A stretch of 64,000 nt of DNA from Bacillus sp. Xin1. GTDB lineage: Bacteria > Bacillota > Bacilli > Bacillales > Bacillaceae_G. Both the position numbers and the translations under genes were made by a program. The notes under the pieces were generated by a model. It searched no databases, was not told the origin of the DNA, and was given only the letters and a program-made list of their open reading frames with translations. Shown piece by piece: positions 9,470 through 18,039 of this stretch. The stretch covers positions 124,001-188,000 of the forward strand of contig NZ_JABUAE010000003.1 of assembly GCF_013314535.1 (NCBI RefSeq), read 5' to 3'. Position 1 is the stretch's first letter; the number at the start of each line of letters is the position of its first letter.

Positions 9470-9674
9470 TCAATAGATATAAATTAGGTGTGCATCTTCT
9501 TCTATATCATATAAAAGAACTGATGTTCTGTCTATTTTAGCTATTGAAATTGGAGTAACATTTTTATTCACTGTTGATCTTCATACCCTCCTTTTTTTCT
9601 GCTGCTATCTGCTTTATTTTTGGAGCAACTATATAGCATACTTTCTCGGGTTCTCTTCTGGGAATTATTTTTAC
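9470..9674 (-). pseudogene. Broken short gene upstream of the endonuclease
   Basis: Two short frames abut: VKIIPRREPEKVCYIVAPKI... to YEDQQ (9568-9674), then NKNVTPISIAKIDRTSVLLY... to HLIYIY (9470-9571). They overlap as GTGA. Read through a one-base shift they make a 68-residue protein. The first also lacks a start: an ATG (9676-9678 region) is directly followed by TAA unless one G is added. The TGA lies 16 bases before the endonuclease GTG, so this looks like one decayed element-borne operon. Family not recognised. Confidence 0.4.
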
Positions 9675-9853
9675 ATCTTTTTAATTTGTAGAATTTTTAA
9701 ATTTAAGAGAATTATTTCCTTTTTCTTCTTGATTTGTATAAATTATATCCTTTAGTATAGATGTGCAAATCTAATTGCATCCATTTTGTTTACATGAATC
9801 ATAAATGATTAGATTTATGTGATAAAGTTTATAAAAATTTAGGAGGGGTATGT

Positions 9854-10717
9854 GTGTTTTCGAAATGGAAAAAAGGATTAGTAACTACTTTATTTGCACT
9901 AACAACATTTTCAACAGTAGCATCTGCTGAAGAATTACCTGCAGATCAACAAAAATGGCAGAAATGGGTTAGTGAACATGCAGTTAAATTACAGGAACCA
10001 ACTACTGCTAGTTCTAATGAGGATTTATCATTTTTAAAGAAAACCTTACAAGACAAACGTATTGTCTTATTAGGTGAATCTACTCATGGTTCAACCGAAA
10101 TGAATCAATCAAAAGTTCGGATGATTAAGTATTTGCATGAAGAAATGGGTTATGATGTAATTGCATTTGAATCAGGCTTTACAGAAGCGAATGTTGTGTA
10201 TCAAAATATAGATGATTTAACAGCTGAACAAGCTATGAAGAAAGCTATTTCTAACGTGTGGTCTACAGAAGATGTGGAAGAATTATTTCAATACATAAAA
10301 GAACAAAAAGAAAAAGGAACGCCCCTTATTTTAACGGGATTTGATATACGAATACCGTGGAATGCCTCTACTGCTACATTTGCAACAACTGCAAATGAAT
10401 GGATTAGTAAATTGAACCCTGAAATAGGGAAACTTCTCGTAGAAGCGGAAGAAGAAATAGTGAAATACCGTTCTGTTTCTTCTTATGAAGAATTCCAAAC
10501 GATGCAGTCTTCTCTTTTGTTTAAATACGAAAAAGTAAAAGAATTCATTCAACAACATTCAAATGATTTAAAACAAGTAGCGCCTAAAGCATCCTATGAT
10601 GTAAAACTTCTAGAAAAATCAGTCAGTATTCGAATTGATACGCTAAAAGCGCATATTCCAAATGAAGTAAAATCGAGATTTGGAATCCCCTTTGATTACG
10701 CTAACTATAATAGTTAG
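9854..10717 (+). CDS. Erythromycin-esterase-like protein, C-terminally truncated
   Basis: The start is GTG behind AGGAGGGG. A signal peptide (residues 1-25, ending TVASA) implies secretion. Residues 60-120 carry the family motifs LLGESTHGSTEM and VIAFESGF, which supply the glutamate and histidine of the active site. Erythromycin-esterase family proteins are usually above 400 residues and need a second catalytic histidine in the C-terminal half; this one stops at 287, so that half is missing. It is probably inactive. Its stop is two bases from the stop of the convergent DUF4303 gene, suggesting that a deletion or insertion brought foreign DNA up to codon 287. Native substrate in Bacillus is uncertain. 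Confidence 0.7.
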   Translation: MFSKWKKGLVTTLFALTTFSTVASAEELPADQQKWQKWVSEHAVKLQEPTTASSNEDLSFLKKTLQDKRIVLLGESTHGSTEMNQSKVRMIKYLHEEMGYDVIAFESGFTEANVVYQNIDDLTAEQAMKKAISNVWSTEDVEELFQYIKEQKEKGTPLILTGFDIRIPWNASTATFATTANEWISKLNPEIGKLLVEAEEEIVKYRSVSSYEEFQTMQSSLLFKYEKVKEFIQQHSNDLKQVAPKASYDVKLLEKSVSIRIDTLKAHIPNEVKSRFGIPFDYANYNS

Positions 10718-10719
10718 TT

Positions 10720-11423
10720 TCATTTGTTTTCTGGAAATAGCTTATTGAACAATGAATAAGGAACCGTTTTTTTAATTAACAATTCGTAAACTTCAGCACC
10801 AACATCATGTAGAGTTACATAGGCAAAGAAATCTTCTGTTGTATCCAACAACGAAAATGTGTTTTTAAGTCTATTCATTACATTGATTCCTATTAAAACC
10901 AGCTGCTCTTCAAAAAACGATTTATGAAATGCTATCTTTCTTTCAACATTAAGTATTGGATGCTCCGTATTTATACAATAGTATGCATTTGAGATTTCTT
11001 CTAATTGTGGGGTGGTTAATTCATTGAAAAAGGTAAACGGAAATGATGAATCATGGTACCGAATTCCATATAAGTTATTAAGCTCTTCTTCTGATTCATC
11101 AGAATACCATTTATCAACTATCTTTCGGTATGCTTGTTCGGTATTTATTGATATACCAAAGTAGCCTCCCTCAGTACGACGTACAATGCGAGTACAAATA
11201 CATCTTTATTATTTTCGGAATGAGAAAATTTTTCTATGACATTAGAACATGTCTCAAAAAATAAATCTTCAACATACTTAAAATCAGCTAAAAATATATC
11301 TTTTTCATTTGAGATATCTTCAAAATATGCAATAGTTTTTTCAGGAGTATAAACAATAAAACCTTTTTGAGTTGACTCCCAATCTCCATTAATGACTTGT
11401 TTAAGAAATGTGTTATAATCCAT
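10720..11423 (-). pseudogene. DUF4303 protein gene with one frameshift
   Basis: The first 92 codons (11145-11423) read MDYNTFLKQV... FVLALYV and then leave frame. Near 11180 the adjacent frame continues TEGGYFGISINTEQAYRKIV and runs 148 codons to TGA at 10720, ending NKLFPENK. The joined protein is about 234 residues. ALYV-TEGGYFGISINTEQAY is the signature part of DUF4303, a family often found beside polymorphic toxin and SMI1/KNR4-type immunity genes. One base has probably been lost. It follows a 106-residue hypothetical gene by four bases. Confidence 0.65.
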
Positions 11424-11427
11424 GGTT

Positions 11428-11748
11428 TTACCCCTTTTTCCATTTGTTTTTATGTATTATTTGTTTGTAATAACGACAGGAAAATATATAAATAGACAAT
11501 CCTGCGAACAAAGAAGCAGTAACAATCACTTTATTATCTATTAATTCAATTTTAGTATAGTCTGGACTGTCAATATCAAATAGATCAATGTAATTACATT
11601 TCGAATTACCGTATGCTTTTGTAAAATAATCAATAAATCTACTAATAAACATCTCTTTTTTATTCAAACTTTCTAGTACTTCTCCGCTTTCATTCAGAAT
11701 AAGTTCTTCAAGTTTTTTGCTTTTAAATATTTCGTTATATACTTGCAT
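11428..11748 (-). CDS. Hypothetical protein beside DUF4303
   Basis: The 106-residue protein begins at ATG 11748, 12 codons into the longest frame, because AGGAGGGATAACT precedes that ATG directly. It is acidic and lysine-rich in the first part (EIFKSKKLEELIL), with a hydrophobic stretch near the C-terminus (ASLFAGLSIYIF). The family is not recognised. Its stop is four bases before the DUF4303 start, so they form an operon. The context suggests a cargo gene of a toxin-immunity locus, but no toxin is left upstream. Confidence 0.6.
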   Translation of the reverse strand: MQVYNEIFKSKKLEELILNESGEVLESLNKKEMFISRFIDYFTKAYGNSKCNYIDLFDIDSPDYTKIELIDNKVIVTASLFAGLSIYIFSCRYYKQIIHKNKWKKG

Positions 11749-11981
11749 AGTTATCCCTCCTCCCCCTCTATTTTTTCTGTACATAATGATTAAAAGGTTA
11801 TACTTTCAGTAATATTTTGAATCAATTACTCTAATATATTTTCAATGGAATATTCTTGGTTATCAAGTATCGTTCCTCCCATATCTGTTTCATCTTAAAA
11901 TAATTGTTTTATTACTTGTGAATATATGGAATTATTAGGATGTCATTTATTATTATTTATTAGTAGAAAAAATGATTGTAG
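11749..11981. other. Spacer with a possible minus-strand gene scrap
   Basis: A short frame reads MGGTILDNQEYSIENILE and stops; it has no ribosome binding site and may be a relic of the gene once upstream of the DUF4303 operon. Nothing else is seen. Confidence 0.25.
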
Positions 11982-12233
11982 ATGGATGAAATAAAACCTC
12001 ATAAAAAGAAAAGATATAAGTGGAGAACGTTTAAGAAATTTTTAATTCAATGTAGGGTTAACATTAAAAAAATATTTAAAGGCTTATTTATTTTAAGTCT
12101 ATTAGGTGCATTTGTGGAATTTGGTTGTTACATAGTGGATTCAAAATCGCATAGGGAATTGACTGTTATAATTTGCTTTATGGTAACGTACTCTGGAAAT
12201 AAACAATTTAATTCCCTCTTAAAAGAGCCCTAA
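11982..12233 (+). CDS. Small predicted membrane protein
   Basis: An 83-residue frame with a very basic N-terminus (PHKKKRYKWRTFKKF) followed by hydrophobic segments, GLFILSLLGAFVEFG and LTVIICFMVTY. Its ribosome binding site is weak, which lowers confidence. The TAA lies inside the 5' arm of a terminator hairpin. No homologous family is recognised. Confidence 0.4.
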   Translation: MDEIKPHKKKRYKWRTFKKFLIQCRVNIKKIFKGLFILSLLGAFVEFGCYIVDSKSHRELTVIICFMVTYSGNKQFNSLLKEP

Positions 12234-12256
12234 TATTCAATTAGGGCTCTTTTTTA
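12221..12256. terminator. Bidirectional terminator
   Basis: AAAAGAGCCCTAAT and ATTAGGGCTCTTTT form a perfect stem around a 5-base loop, with T-runs on both strands. It serves the OFA transporter on the minus strand and the small plus-strand frame. Confidence 0.9.
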
Positions 12257-12276
12257 TACAAAACACATGCAAAATG

Positions 12277-13485
12277 TTAAGCTGTTTTTCGATATAATTT
12301 TTGTGTTTCTTTCTTCTTCTCTTTGCTCGGTGGTCGAATGAAAATAGAAATAATAAAGGAAACAATACATAGTATACCGATTGTATTGAAAGTTGGCTGG
12401 AATCCACCTAATAGCGCTCCAATAAATGAACCTGCAAGCGCTCCGAAACCAAACCCTTGATATACGATTCCGTAATTTGTGCTATGATTTTTTAAACCGA
12501 AGAAATCACCCACAATTGCCGGAAATATAGTAATGTTTCCTCCGAAACAAAATGCCACACTTGCAACACAAGTAAAATAAATAGCGTAGTTTAAATTCAT
12601 AAAACTGAGTGTGAAAACAGATAAGCCAATTATAACAAAAGTTGCTGAAACAATTTTTAATCGACCTATTTTATCTGATAATGTCCCAAGAACAATTCGG
12701 CCTGCAGTATTAAAAATCGCAATCATCGCAACTGCATTGGCTGCGGTGGCAGCACTAAGTCCTACGAGTTGAACTCCGATATCTTTTACCATACTGATTA
12801 AATATAGGCCACCCATGCATGATGTAAATAGCATAAAAAACAATAAATAAACTTGTTTTGTGCGTAACATTTCTTTCGGTGAGTAGTTATGACTTAATGT
12901 TTCAGATACTGTTTCATTTGTCACAGCTTCACGTAAGAAGTAAGATCCCGCAAGGACTAAAATTAATACAATAATACCCCAATATAAAAAAGTTTCCGAA
13001 ACACCAACTGTATCAATGAGCATTCCATTCACGTATTTAAAAATTAGGCTTCCCATTCCATAAGCCGAGACTGATATACCAGAGATCAAACCTTTCCGAT
13101 TTGGAAACCATTTAATTAAATTTGATAATGATGTGATATAGGCTGTTCCATCTGCATATCCTACCACGACACCAGCGAGTAAATAAAGTAATGGTAATGA
13201 GGAAACTTGCGAGCTAAGTATTAATCCAATCCCAAGAACAATCCCTGCGGTTGCAATAAGTTTTCGAAGTCCCATTTTTTGTTGTAATTTCCCTGCAAAC
13301 AAAGTTGAAAATGATAAAGAAAAGCTGGTAATGGAAAAGGTTATAGCTACAGTATTAAGATCCCATCCAAATTTATTAACTAAAGGTTGATTAAACAAAC
13401 TCCATGTATAAATCGTTCCAAGACCAATTTGTACAATGATTGTGCCTAGGACAATAAGCCATGGATTTATAGATGTTTGTTTCAT
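12277..13485 (-). CDS. MFS transporter, oxalate/formate antiporter (OFA) type
   Basis: The 402-residue membrane protein has 12 predicted segments. NPWLIVLGTIIVQIGLGTIYTWSLF at the N-terminus and the GWDLNTVAITFSITSFSLSFSTLFAGKL region are typical of the OFA branch (oxalate/formate antiporter; E. coli YhjX relatives). The motif-A analogue is KLQQKMGLRKL. It likely moves a small monocarboxylate such as formate, oxalate or pyruvate, but substrate cannot be read off. GAGAGGGAC lies upstream of the ATG. It is a single gene. Confidence 0.85.
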   Translation of the reverse strand: MKQTSINPWLIVLGTIIVQIGLGTIYTWSLFNQPLVNKFGWDLNTVAITFSITSFSLSFSTLFAGKLQQKMGLRKLIATAGIVLGIGLILSSQVSSLPLLYLLAGVVVGYADGTAYITSLSNLIKWFPNRKGLISGISVSAYGMGSLIFKYVNGMLIDTVGVSETFLYWGIIVLILVLAGSYFLREAVTNETVSETLSHNYSPKEMLRTKQVYLLFFMLFTSCMGGLYLISMVKDIGVQLVGLSAATAANAVAMIAIFNTAGRIVLGTLSDKIGRLKIVSATFVIIGLSVFTLSFMNLNYAIYFTCVASVAFCFGGNITIFPAIVGDFFGLKNHSTNYGIVYQGFGFGALAGSFIGALLGGFQPTFNTIGILCIVSFIISIFIRPPSKEKKKETQKLYRKTA

Positions 13486-13595
13486 GCTAACTGTCCCTCT
13501 CTTATCATGTTATGATTTATCACAATTTAGTATTTCCGCAATGAAATGCAAGATACTAATTTAAGACTGGAAATTTGTATCTTGTATAAAATAAA

Positions 13596-13628
13596 CAAAA
13601 AGACGCTTCGTTAAGAAACGTCTTTTTG
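13596..13628. terminator. Terminator-like hairpin
   Basis: CAAAAAGACG (13596-13605) pairs with CGTCTTTTTG (13619-13628). It lies about 145 bases downstream of the small minus-strand gene at 13773-13916 and upstream of the OFA transporter. Confidence 0.65.
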
Positions 13629-13772
13629 TCGATTAGATTATATACGGGTTTATTGTAAAAAGCTGTGTTAAGATAAGACATTTTCAAATGCTTATATACA
13701 TATAGTACCAAATATTATCATTATTTTTATGAGGCTAAAGATGTATTTTTCTTTCGTAAGAAAGTCGTATAA

Positions 13773-13916
13773 TTAATATTCAATTTCCTCATAATCTTTT
13801 GGTTGGGGAACAGTTTGCATATTGGCAGCATCTTTTGGATCACTATATATAGCATTTTGTTCGGTACTCATATCTTTTACAGTTTGTTTATTATTTTTGT
13901 TCGACTGCTTTTTCAT
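13773..13916 (-). CDS. Small hydrophilic protein (47 residues)
   Basis: AAGGAGTGAG precedes an ATG that opens a 47-codon frame: MKKQSNKNNKQTVKDMSTEQ, then NAIYSDPKDAANM and KDYEEIEY. The protein is entirely hydrophilic, rich in Lys, Asn and Gln at the start and acidic at the end, similar in style to small sporulation-associated proteins of Bacillus. No specific family is recognised. The good ribosome binding site and clean frame support expression. Confidence 0.6.
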   Translation of the reverse strand: MKKQSNKNNKQTVKDMSTEQNAIYSDPKDAANMQTVPQPKDYEEIEY

Positions 13917-13945
13917 TAAGGCTCACTCCTTTTTTATAAAAGTAG

Positions 13946-14974
13946 TTATACCCTAATTGAGTCATTTTTACTGACACGAAATGTATCAGCGACTAAATTG
14001 CTAAATTCTCGTAAATAATACAGATAGTTCTCGCCTCCATAGTTATATCTTTTGTTATACATTTTAGCGACGACAACATTGTATTCCGGAATAACTAAAA
14101 TGGTGGGTCCTGTAATGCCTAATATTTGATACGAACCTTTAGGTACCCTTTCCCCAAGTTCGCTTTGTAAAGCTGGTGTGTTTTGCACAAACCAAAAGCA
14201 CCCGTTTTGTGGTAAGTCCATGTTTTCGTATTTTGGACTTTGAAGACTTGTTGCAATTTTAATGACCTCTTTCGGTACAATTTGTTTCCCGTTTATGTAT
14301 CCTTCATTTAAATGTAAATTTCCCCAATAGGCGAATTCTCTAGCAGAAACAAAAAGATTTTTTTCTGTTCCATCATCTGATATCCCAGTACTATAAATTG
14401 CTTCTTCATGAGGATTTACTATTACCTTTACCAAATTCTCATAATGCTTTTTTCTCCATCCTGTTTCTTTAAAACCTGCAGGTATAAAAATACGTTCTTT
14501 TAATAATTCAGGGAAACTTTTTTGGTATAGCTGATAAATAAGACGTGTTATCATATGTACGTTAATATCTCTATATGCCCACCCTTTTCCAGGTTCAAAT
14601 TCTCGATAAATAGTCCCCTCTTCTTTTTCATTTAAACCATGCGAATGGGTTACTAAATGTCTTAATGTTGTTTTAGCAAGCAAATTTCTATCATAGTCTT
14701 TAAAATAATCAGCTGCATATTCGTCGAGATTCTTTATCCTCCCTTCATAAAGTGCATATGCAACTGCTAAACCTAAATAACTTTTTCTAGCCGAAGCAAC
14801 ATTAAATTGTGAAGAAGCTGTAATGGAGACGCTGTTTTCAGTATTAGAATGTTTTCCACTATAATGTTCAAGTACCACTTCATTATCTTTTATAATAAAA
14901 AGTGCTGCTGCGGAACTATGATTCCGTTTTTTTATTTCTTCTACCCATGAAACTAATTTCTGATATGTATCCAA
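13946..14974 (-). CDS. Serine hydrolase (beta-lactamase / PBP4* fold)
   Basis: The protein, about 342 residues, has the SxxK motif of penicillin-recognising hydrolases in ASARKSYLG (Ser about residue 61), HLVTHSHGL after the second helix, and AYRDIN as the likely Tyr-based motif 2. These proteins act as esterases, D-amino-acid peptidases or amidases; no signal peptide is seen, so it is probably cytoplasmic. The frame also offers a GTG at 14986, but that GTG is itself part of the sequence GAGGTGA; the TTG at 14974 is eight bases from that site and is preferred. Start remains uncertain by four codons. Confidence 0.8.
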   Translation of the reverse strand: MDTYQKLVSWVEEIKKRNHSSAAALFIIKDNEVVLEHYSGKHSNTENSVSITASSQFNVASARKSYLGLAVAYALYEGRIKNLDEYAADYFKDYDRNLLAKTTLRHLVTHSHGLNEKEEGTIYREFEPGKGWAYRDINVHMITRLIYQLYQKSFPELLKERIFIPAGFKETGWRKKHYENLVKVIVNPHEEAIYSTGISDDGTEKNLFVSAREFAYWGNLHLNEGYINGKQIVPKEVIKIATSLQSPKYENMDLPQNGCFWFVQNTPALQSELGERVPKGSYQILGITGPTILVIPEYNVVVAKMYNKRYNYGGENYLYYLREFSNLVADTFRVSKNDSIRV

Positions 14975-15056
14975 TGTATTATTCACCTCGTTATGAACTC
15001 TATATCGAATATTAAATTCATTAGAAACAGAAGTTATCCTTTAATTTGTCTATTCT

Positions 15057-15114
15057 ATAAAATGAAAGAAAAGTGCTTTTGTAATCCAATCATGTATATG
15101 CACTTTTCTTTCAT
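15057..15114 (-). terminator. Terminator of the bacteriocin precursor gene
   Basis: ATGAAAGAAAAGTGC (15062-15076) and GCACTTTTCTTTCAT (15100-15114) form a perfect 15-base stem; the minus-strand transcript then continues with TTTTAT. It lies 26 bases after the stop of the precursor. Confidence 0.85.
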
Positions 15115-15139
15115 ACAAAACTTTACCTATGTTTCAAAC

Positions 15140-15397
15140 TTAAATGAACCACCAGCTCCAGCAACCAAAGCAACTAAAGCAGCTGAAACATCTGAAACAT
15201 CCACCGCAACGTCCGCATCCGCCACAACGCCCGCAACCACCACATCCACCGCAACGTCCACAACCACCAAATTGTTGACGAGCATCTTCCTGAACATAAT
15301 AATATGGATATTGATTTTGTTGATCCCAATACACAACATTTCCAGCTTGATAATCATTTAAATTTAATGATTGCAGTTCTTGTTGAAATTCATTCAT
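15140..15397 (-). CDS. Heterocycloanthracin/sonorensin-family bacteriocin precursor
   Basis: The 85-residue peptide has a leader, MNEFQQELQSLNLNDYQAG, then a Tyr/Gln-rich spacer (VYWDQQNQYPYYYVQ) and a core in which Cys occurs at every third position from 46 to 79, twelve in all, as CGG, CGR, CFR, CFS and CFG units, ending WSWWFI. This is the Cys-Xaa-Xaa repeat peptide described for B. anthracis and B. cereus as a probable thiazole-containing bacteriocin; repeat number varies between strains. Cyclodehydratase and docking genes are normally elsewhere on the chromosome, and none is present here. GGAGGTCAT precedes the ATG by nine bases. A strong terminator follows. Confidence 0.88.
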   Translation of the reverse strand: MNEFQQELQSLNLNDYQAGNVVYWDQQNQYPYYYVQEDARQQFGGCGRCGGCGGCGRCGGCGRCGGCFRCFSCFSCFGCWSWWFI

Positions 15398-15661
15398 TTT
15401 TATGACCTCCGTTTATAAATTAAAGCTTCTATCCAGCGCAATTCATCGATGTTTTTCTATGTTTTTTGCTTATTTAATCTTTGTAATAAACAGCGATAAA
15501 TATAGAATCTATAAATCAATTTCAATACGTACAACAACAAAATATGAGCTTTTACTGGGTGATGTACCTTGTTCGGTTGCCTATTTTTAGATAGCTTGTA
15601 TGTTGGATTCATTTTTATAAATGAAATAATAAAAGTGATTTTAATAATATGGAATTAGAAA

Positions 15662-15823
15662 ATGGTATTTAAATTTATCAGGGTGAATGGATTATTTTTA
15701 CTTGATGAGGATTCCAGCTCTTTTTGGGAAGCTGTTCATGTATTAAATCCTAGAAACTGTGGGGAATTTCAAAGCAAATTGGAGTGGGAAAGAATAAGTT
15801 GGGTACTTATGCAGTATTATTAA
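15662..15823 (+). CDS. Doubtful small ORF (53 codons)
   Basis: The frame reads MVFKFIRVNGLFLLDEDSSS, FWEAVHVLNPRNCGEF and ends VLMQYY. Composition looks protein-like but the ribosome binding site is poor, and the 3' end overlaps a hairpin that appears to end the NUDIX gene on the other strand. It may be a gene relic. The 264 bases before it, back to the bacteriocin gene, hold nothing else recognisable. Confidence 0.25.
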   Translation: MVFKFIRVNGLFLLDEDSSSFWEAVHVLNPRNCGEFQSKLEWERISWVLMQYY

Positions 15824-15839
15824 CACTTAAGTACCCAAC
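15798..15839 (-). terminator. Hairpin downstream of the NUDIX gene
   Basis: GTTGGGTACTT (15798-15808) and AAGTACCCAAC (15829-15839) form a perfect 11-base stem. The T-tract is weak on both strands, so termination is likely but not certain. Confidence 0.55.
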
Positions 15840-15856
15840 GCTATGCAGAAAATACT

Positions 15857-16303
15857 TTATAAATTGCTAATCCAACAATTTGATAAATCTTCTTTTTGTA
15901 CTTTTTCTATTAATCTTTGAACAGAGGGTTCGGGCATTACTTTATATGTAATTAGATTTTCATAATTAGGAATAATCCAATGAAATTCCAAATGAGATTC
16001 TTTAGAAATCGGTGTTATATCACTATGTAAGTCTTTACTATAGACTTCGAAAACATGGTTAATTTCATAATGAAGCGTCTCACTATCTTGCCACTCGTTT
16101 TCAATCACTCCTAAAAAACGCGTAACTTCACAATCTATACCTATTTCTTCTTTTAATTCGCGAATTAATGCACATTCGGCAGGTTCTCCTAATTCCACAT
16201 GACCACCTGGTAAAAAAGAATAATGTCCTTTGTAATTTGCTATTAAAAGTTTGTTATTTTTTATAATAATCCCTCTTACAATATGATGGAATTTTGTTTT
16301 CAA
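15857..16303 (-). CDS. NUDIX hydrolase
   Basis: The 148-residue protein carries a full NUDIX box, GHVELGEPAECALIRELKEE then IGI (about residues 34-56), matching GX5EX7REUXEEXGU. It should hydrolyse a nucleoside diphosphate linked to another moiety, with magnesium. The start is TTG, seven bases from GAGGAGG. That TTG overlaps the TGA of a 41-codon frame without a start (16304-16427 region, ending LLHKEEEPN), perhaps the end of a lost upstream gene. It lies downstream of a GNAT gene in the same direction. Confidence 0.85.
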   Translation of the reverse strand: MKTKFHHIVRGIIIKNNKLLIANYKGHYSFLPGGHVELGEPAECALIRELKEEIGIDCEVTRFLGVIENEWQDSETLHYEINHVFEVYSKDLHSDITPISKESHLEFHWIIPNYENLITYKVMPEPSVQRLIEKVQKEDLSNCWISNL

Positions 16304-16415
16304 TTAGGTTCCTCCTCTTTATGCAGTAACTGCTCTATAGTATTTATTTTCGTTACATCCTTATTATTATTTTTTGTTCTTCTATAACTATCGTGAATGG
16401 ATTTTGAATACACCT

Positions 16416-16907
16416 CTAAATAATCTTATTTTCACGTTTTTTCTTAATTAAAGTTAAACAATATACTTGTTCTCCATCATAAACATGACCAAGATCTACA
16501 AAACCATAACTTTCATATAATTTTTTTGCTCGAGTGTTCTCTTTATGAACAGTTAGACGAATCTCTTTACACTGAGAAAAATGATTGGTAATCCATTTAA
16601 TCATTTCTACTAAAGTGGATTTTCCGTATCCTTTTCCTTGATATTTTTCATCAATCATAAAACCATTAATCCAATACATGTCCACTGTATTTCTATCGAA
16701 GGCATGCATAATAAACCCAACCATAATATCGTTGTCGTATATAGCAAACGGTATATATTCTACATTTTCGCCATCTGGTTTGATATATACTTTTGCAAGT
16801 GATACAGCTACAGGTGGTACAAATTGATTTTGCTTGTTGGATACTTGTAATTTTAGTGCTTCTTCCCAGTTTTCCCTTGTCACGATTTTTAATTGTATGT
16901 TTACCAT
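16416..16907 (-). CDS. GNAT N-acetyltransferase (BltD/PaiA-like)
   Basis: The 163-residue protein has MIDEKYQGKGYGKSTLVEMI (about residues 84-103) as acetyl-CoA motif A, and ENTRAKKLYESYGF as motif B. Overall order, including VSNKQNQFVPPVAVSLAKV near the N-terminus, resembles B. subtilis BltD spermine/spermidine acetyltransferase, so a polyamine acceptor is possible. Its partner speD, which makes the aminopropyl donor for spermidine, lies 10 kb away. No nearby polyamine gene confirms this. The upstream ATG follows a modest AAAGGAG. Confidence 0.8.
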   Translation of the reverse strand: MVNIQLKIVTRENWEEALKLQVSNKQNQFVPPVAVSLAKVYIKPDGENVEYIPFAIYDNDIMVGFIMHAFDRNTVDMYWINGFMIDEKYQGKGYGKSTLVEMIKWITNHFSQCKEIRLTVHKENTRAKKLYESYGFVDLGHVYDGEQVYCLTLIKKKRENKII

Positions 16908-17097
16908 ATAAAACTCCTTTGAAATAACTGATTATGAATTTATTGAAAAACCCTTGTTTAGTAATTGTTTCTTTGTGGAATTCAAATATCTTAATAACAT
17001 TTCCGAAAAGATTTCGTATTTTTCTAGATTCGTCCCATTCCATTCATTTCCTCTTTTACTTATGGATTTTGAAATATTCAAAGTGAATATAACTTAT

Positions 17098-18009
17098 TTA
17101 TAAACTTTTTATTTTCTTCACTCGTATGTAGTGATCTTTTTCGCTTTTTATATGCGCAAGTACAACGCCAAATATTATTATGACACCCCCAAGTATAGAT
17201 AACATAGTTGGAATCTCTCCCAACCATATCCAGCTGATAAAGCATGCAAATGCTGGTGTTAAATAAAGTGAGCTCGTTGCTTCAGAGGCTCCAGAATGAG
17301 AAGTTATATAAGCTAAAGCAATATAAGGAAGTACAGTTGGAAAAAGACCTAAATACACAGCGCTAAGAGTAATCTCTATAGGAGCTTTTACTATTTCAGA
17401 GCCGAGTCCTGGTAAAAAAATTAGCATTAATAAAGTTCCTGCCCATATCGTATATACAGTAAACGGCAGATTTCCATATTGTTTTAGAAATGGTTTTTGA
17501 AAAACAAAGAATAGACTTTCTGAAAATGCAGCAAGAAGTATAAGTAATATACCAGCATTGAATTGGAATACATCACCTGTACTCATTGATATAAATGCTA
17601 CCCCTATAAAACTAACTGCTGCTCCTATCCATCCCCATAGTTTAAATCTTTCATGGGAAAATATAACAGCAAGAATTGCAGTAAAGATAGGGGTGACTGA
17701 TACAATCAAACTTGCAGGGCCTGCACTCACACTTTTCTCTCCATAATTTAAGGTGATATGATAAACGGTAAAACCCAAGCCGCCTAGTATGAATATTACT
17801 GGTATGTCTTTTAATTCTGGTAGACGCATTTTACTTATGATTGCCAAAATAAATAAAGCGAATGAAGCGATTAGTAAACGTAGTAGTGTAAGGTGTTCCG
17901 GTGTATATGCTTCAAGACCAACACGAATTCCAGGAAATGCAGAACCCCAAAGAACAATCGTAATGCAGTGCGCAAATAAAATACGGAAATTCCAATTACT
18001 ATTTTTCAT
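17098..18009 (-). CDS. EamA-family (DMT) transporter
   Basis: About 303 residues with ten hydrophobic segments in two EamA repeats; the first ends around LGGLGFTVYHITLNYG, the second begins around AGILLILLAAFSESLFF. Typical motifs include WGSAFPGIRVGLEAYTPEHL and ASLIVSVTPIFTAILAVIF. Such proteins export amino acids or other metabolites. I start at ATG 18009, 12 codons into the longest frame, because AAAGGAATG lies nine bases upstream. It is divergent from a MocR regulator with three direct repeats between them, so it is the likely target of that regulator. Confidence 0.88.
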   Translation of the reverse strand: MKNSNWNFRILFAHCITIVLWGSAFPGIRVGLEAYTPEHLTLLRLLIASFALFILAIISKMRLPELKDIPVIFILGGLGFTVYHITLNYGEKSVSAGPASLIVSVTPIFTAILAVIFSHERFKLWGWIGAAVSFIGVAFISMSTGDVFQFNAGILLILLAAFSESLFFVFQKPFLKQYGNLPFTVYTIWAGTLLMLIFLPGLGSEIVKAPIEITLSAVYLGLFPTVLPYIALAYITSHSGASEATSSLYLTPAFACFISWIWLGEIPTMLSILGGVIIIFGVVLAHIKSEKDHYIRVKKIKSL

Positions 18010-18039
18010 ATCATTCATTCCTTTCATATAGAAAAAGTC

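Noticed and set aside
15402-15590. 62-codon plus-strand frame upstream of the bacteriocin gene
   Set aside because: No ribosome binding site, odd composition, and it covers the promoter side of the bacteriocin gene on the other strand.
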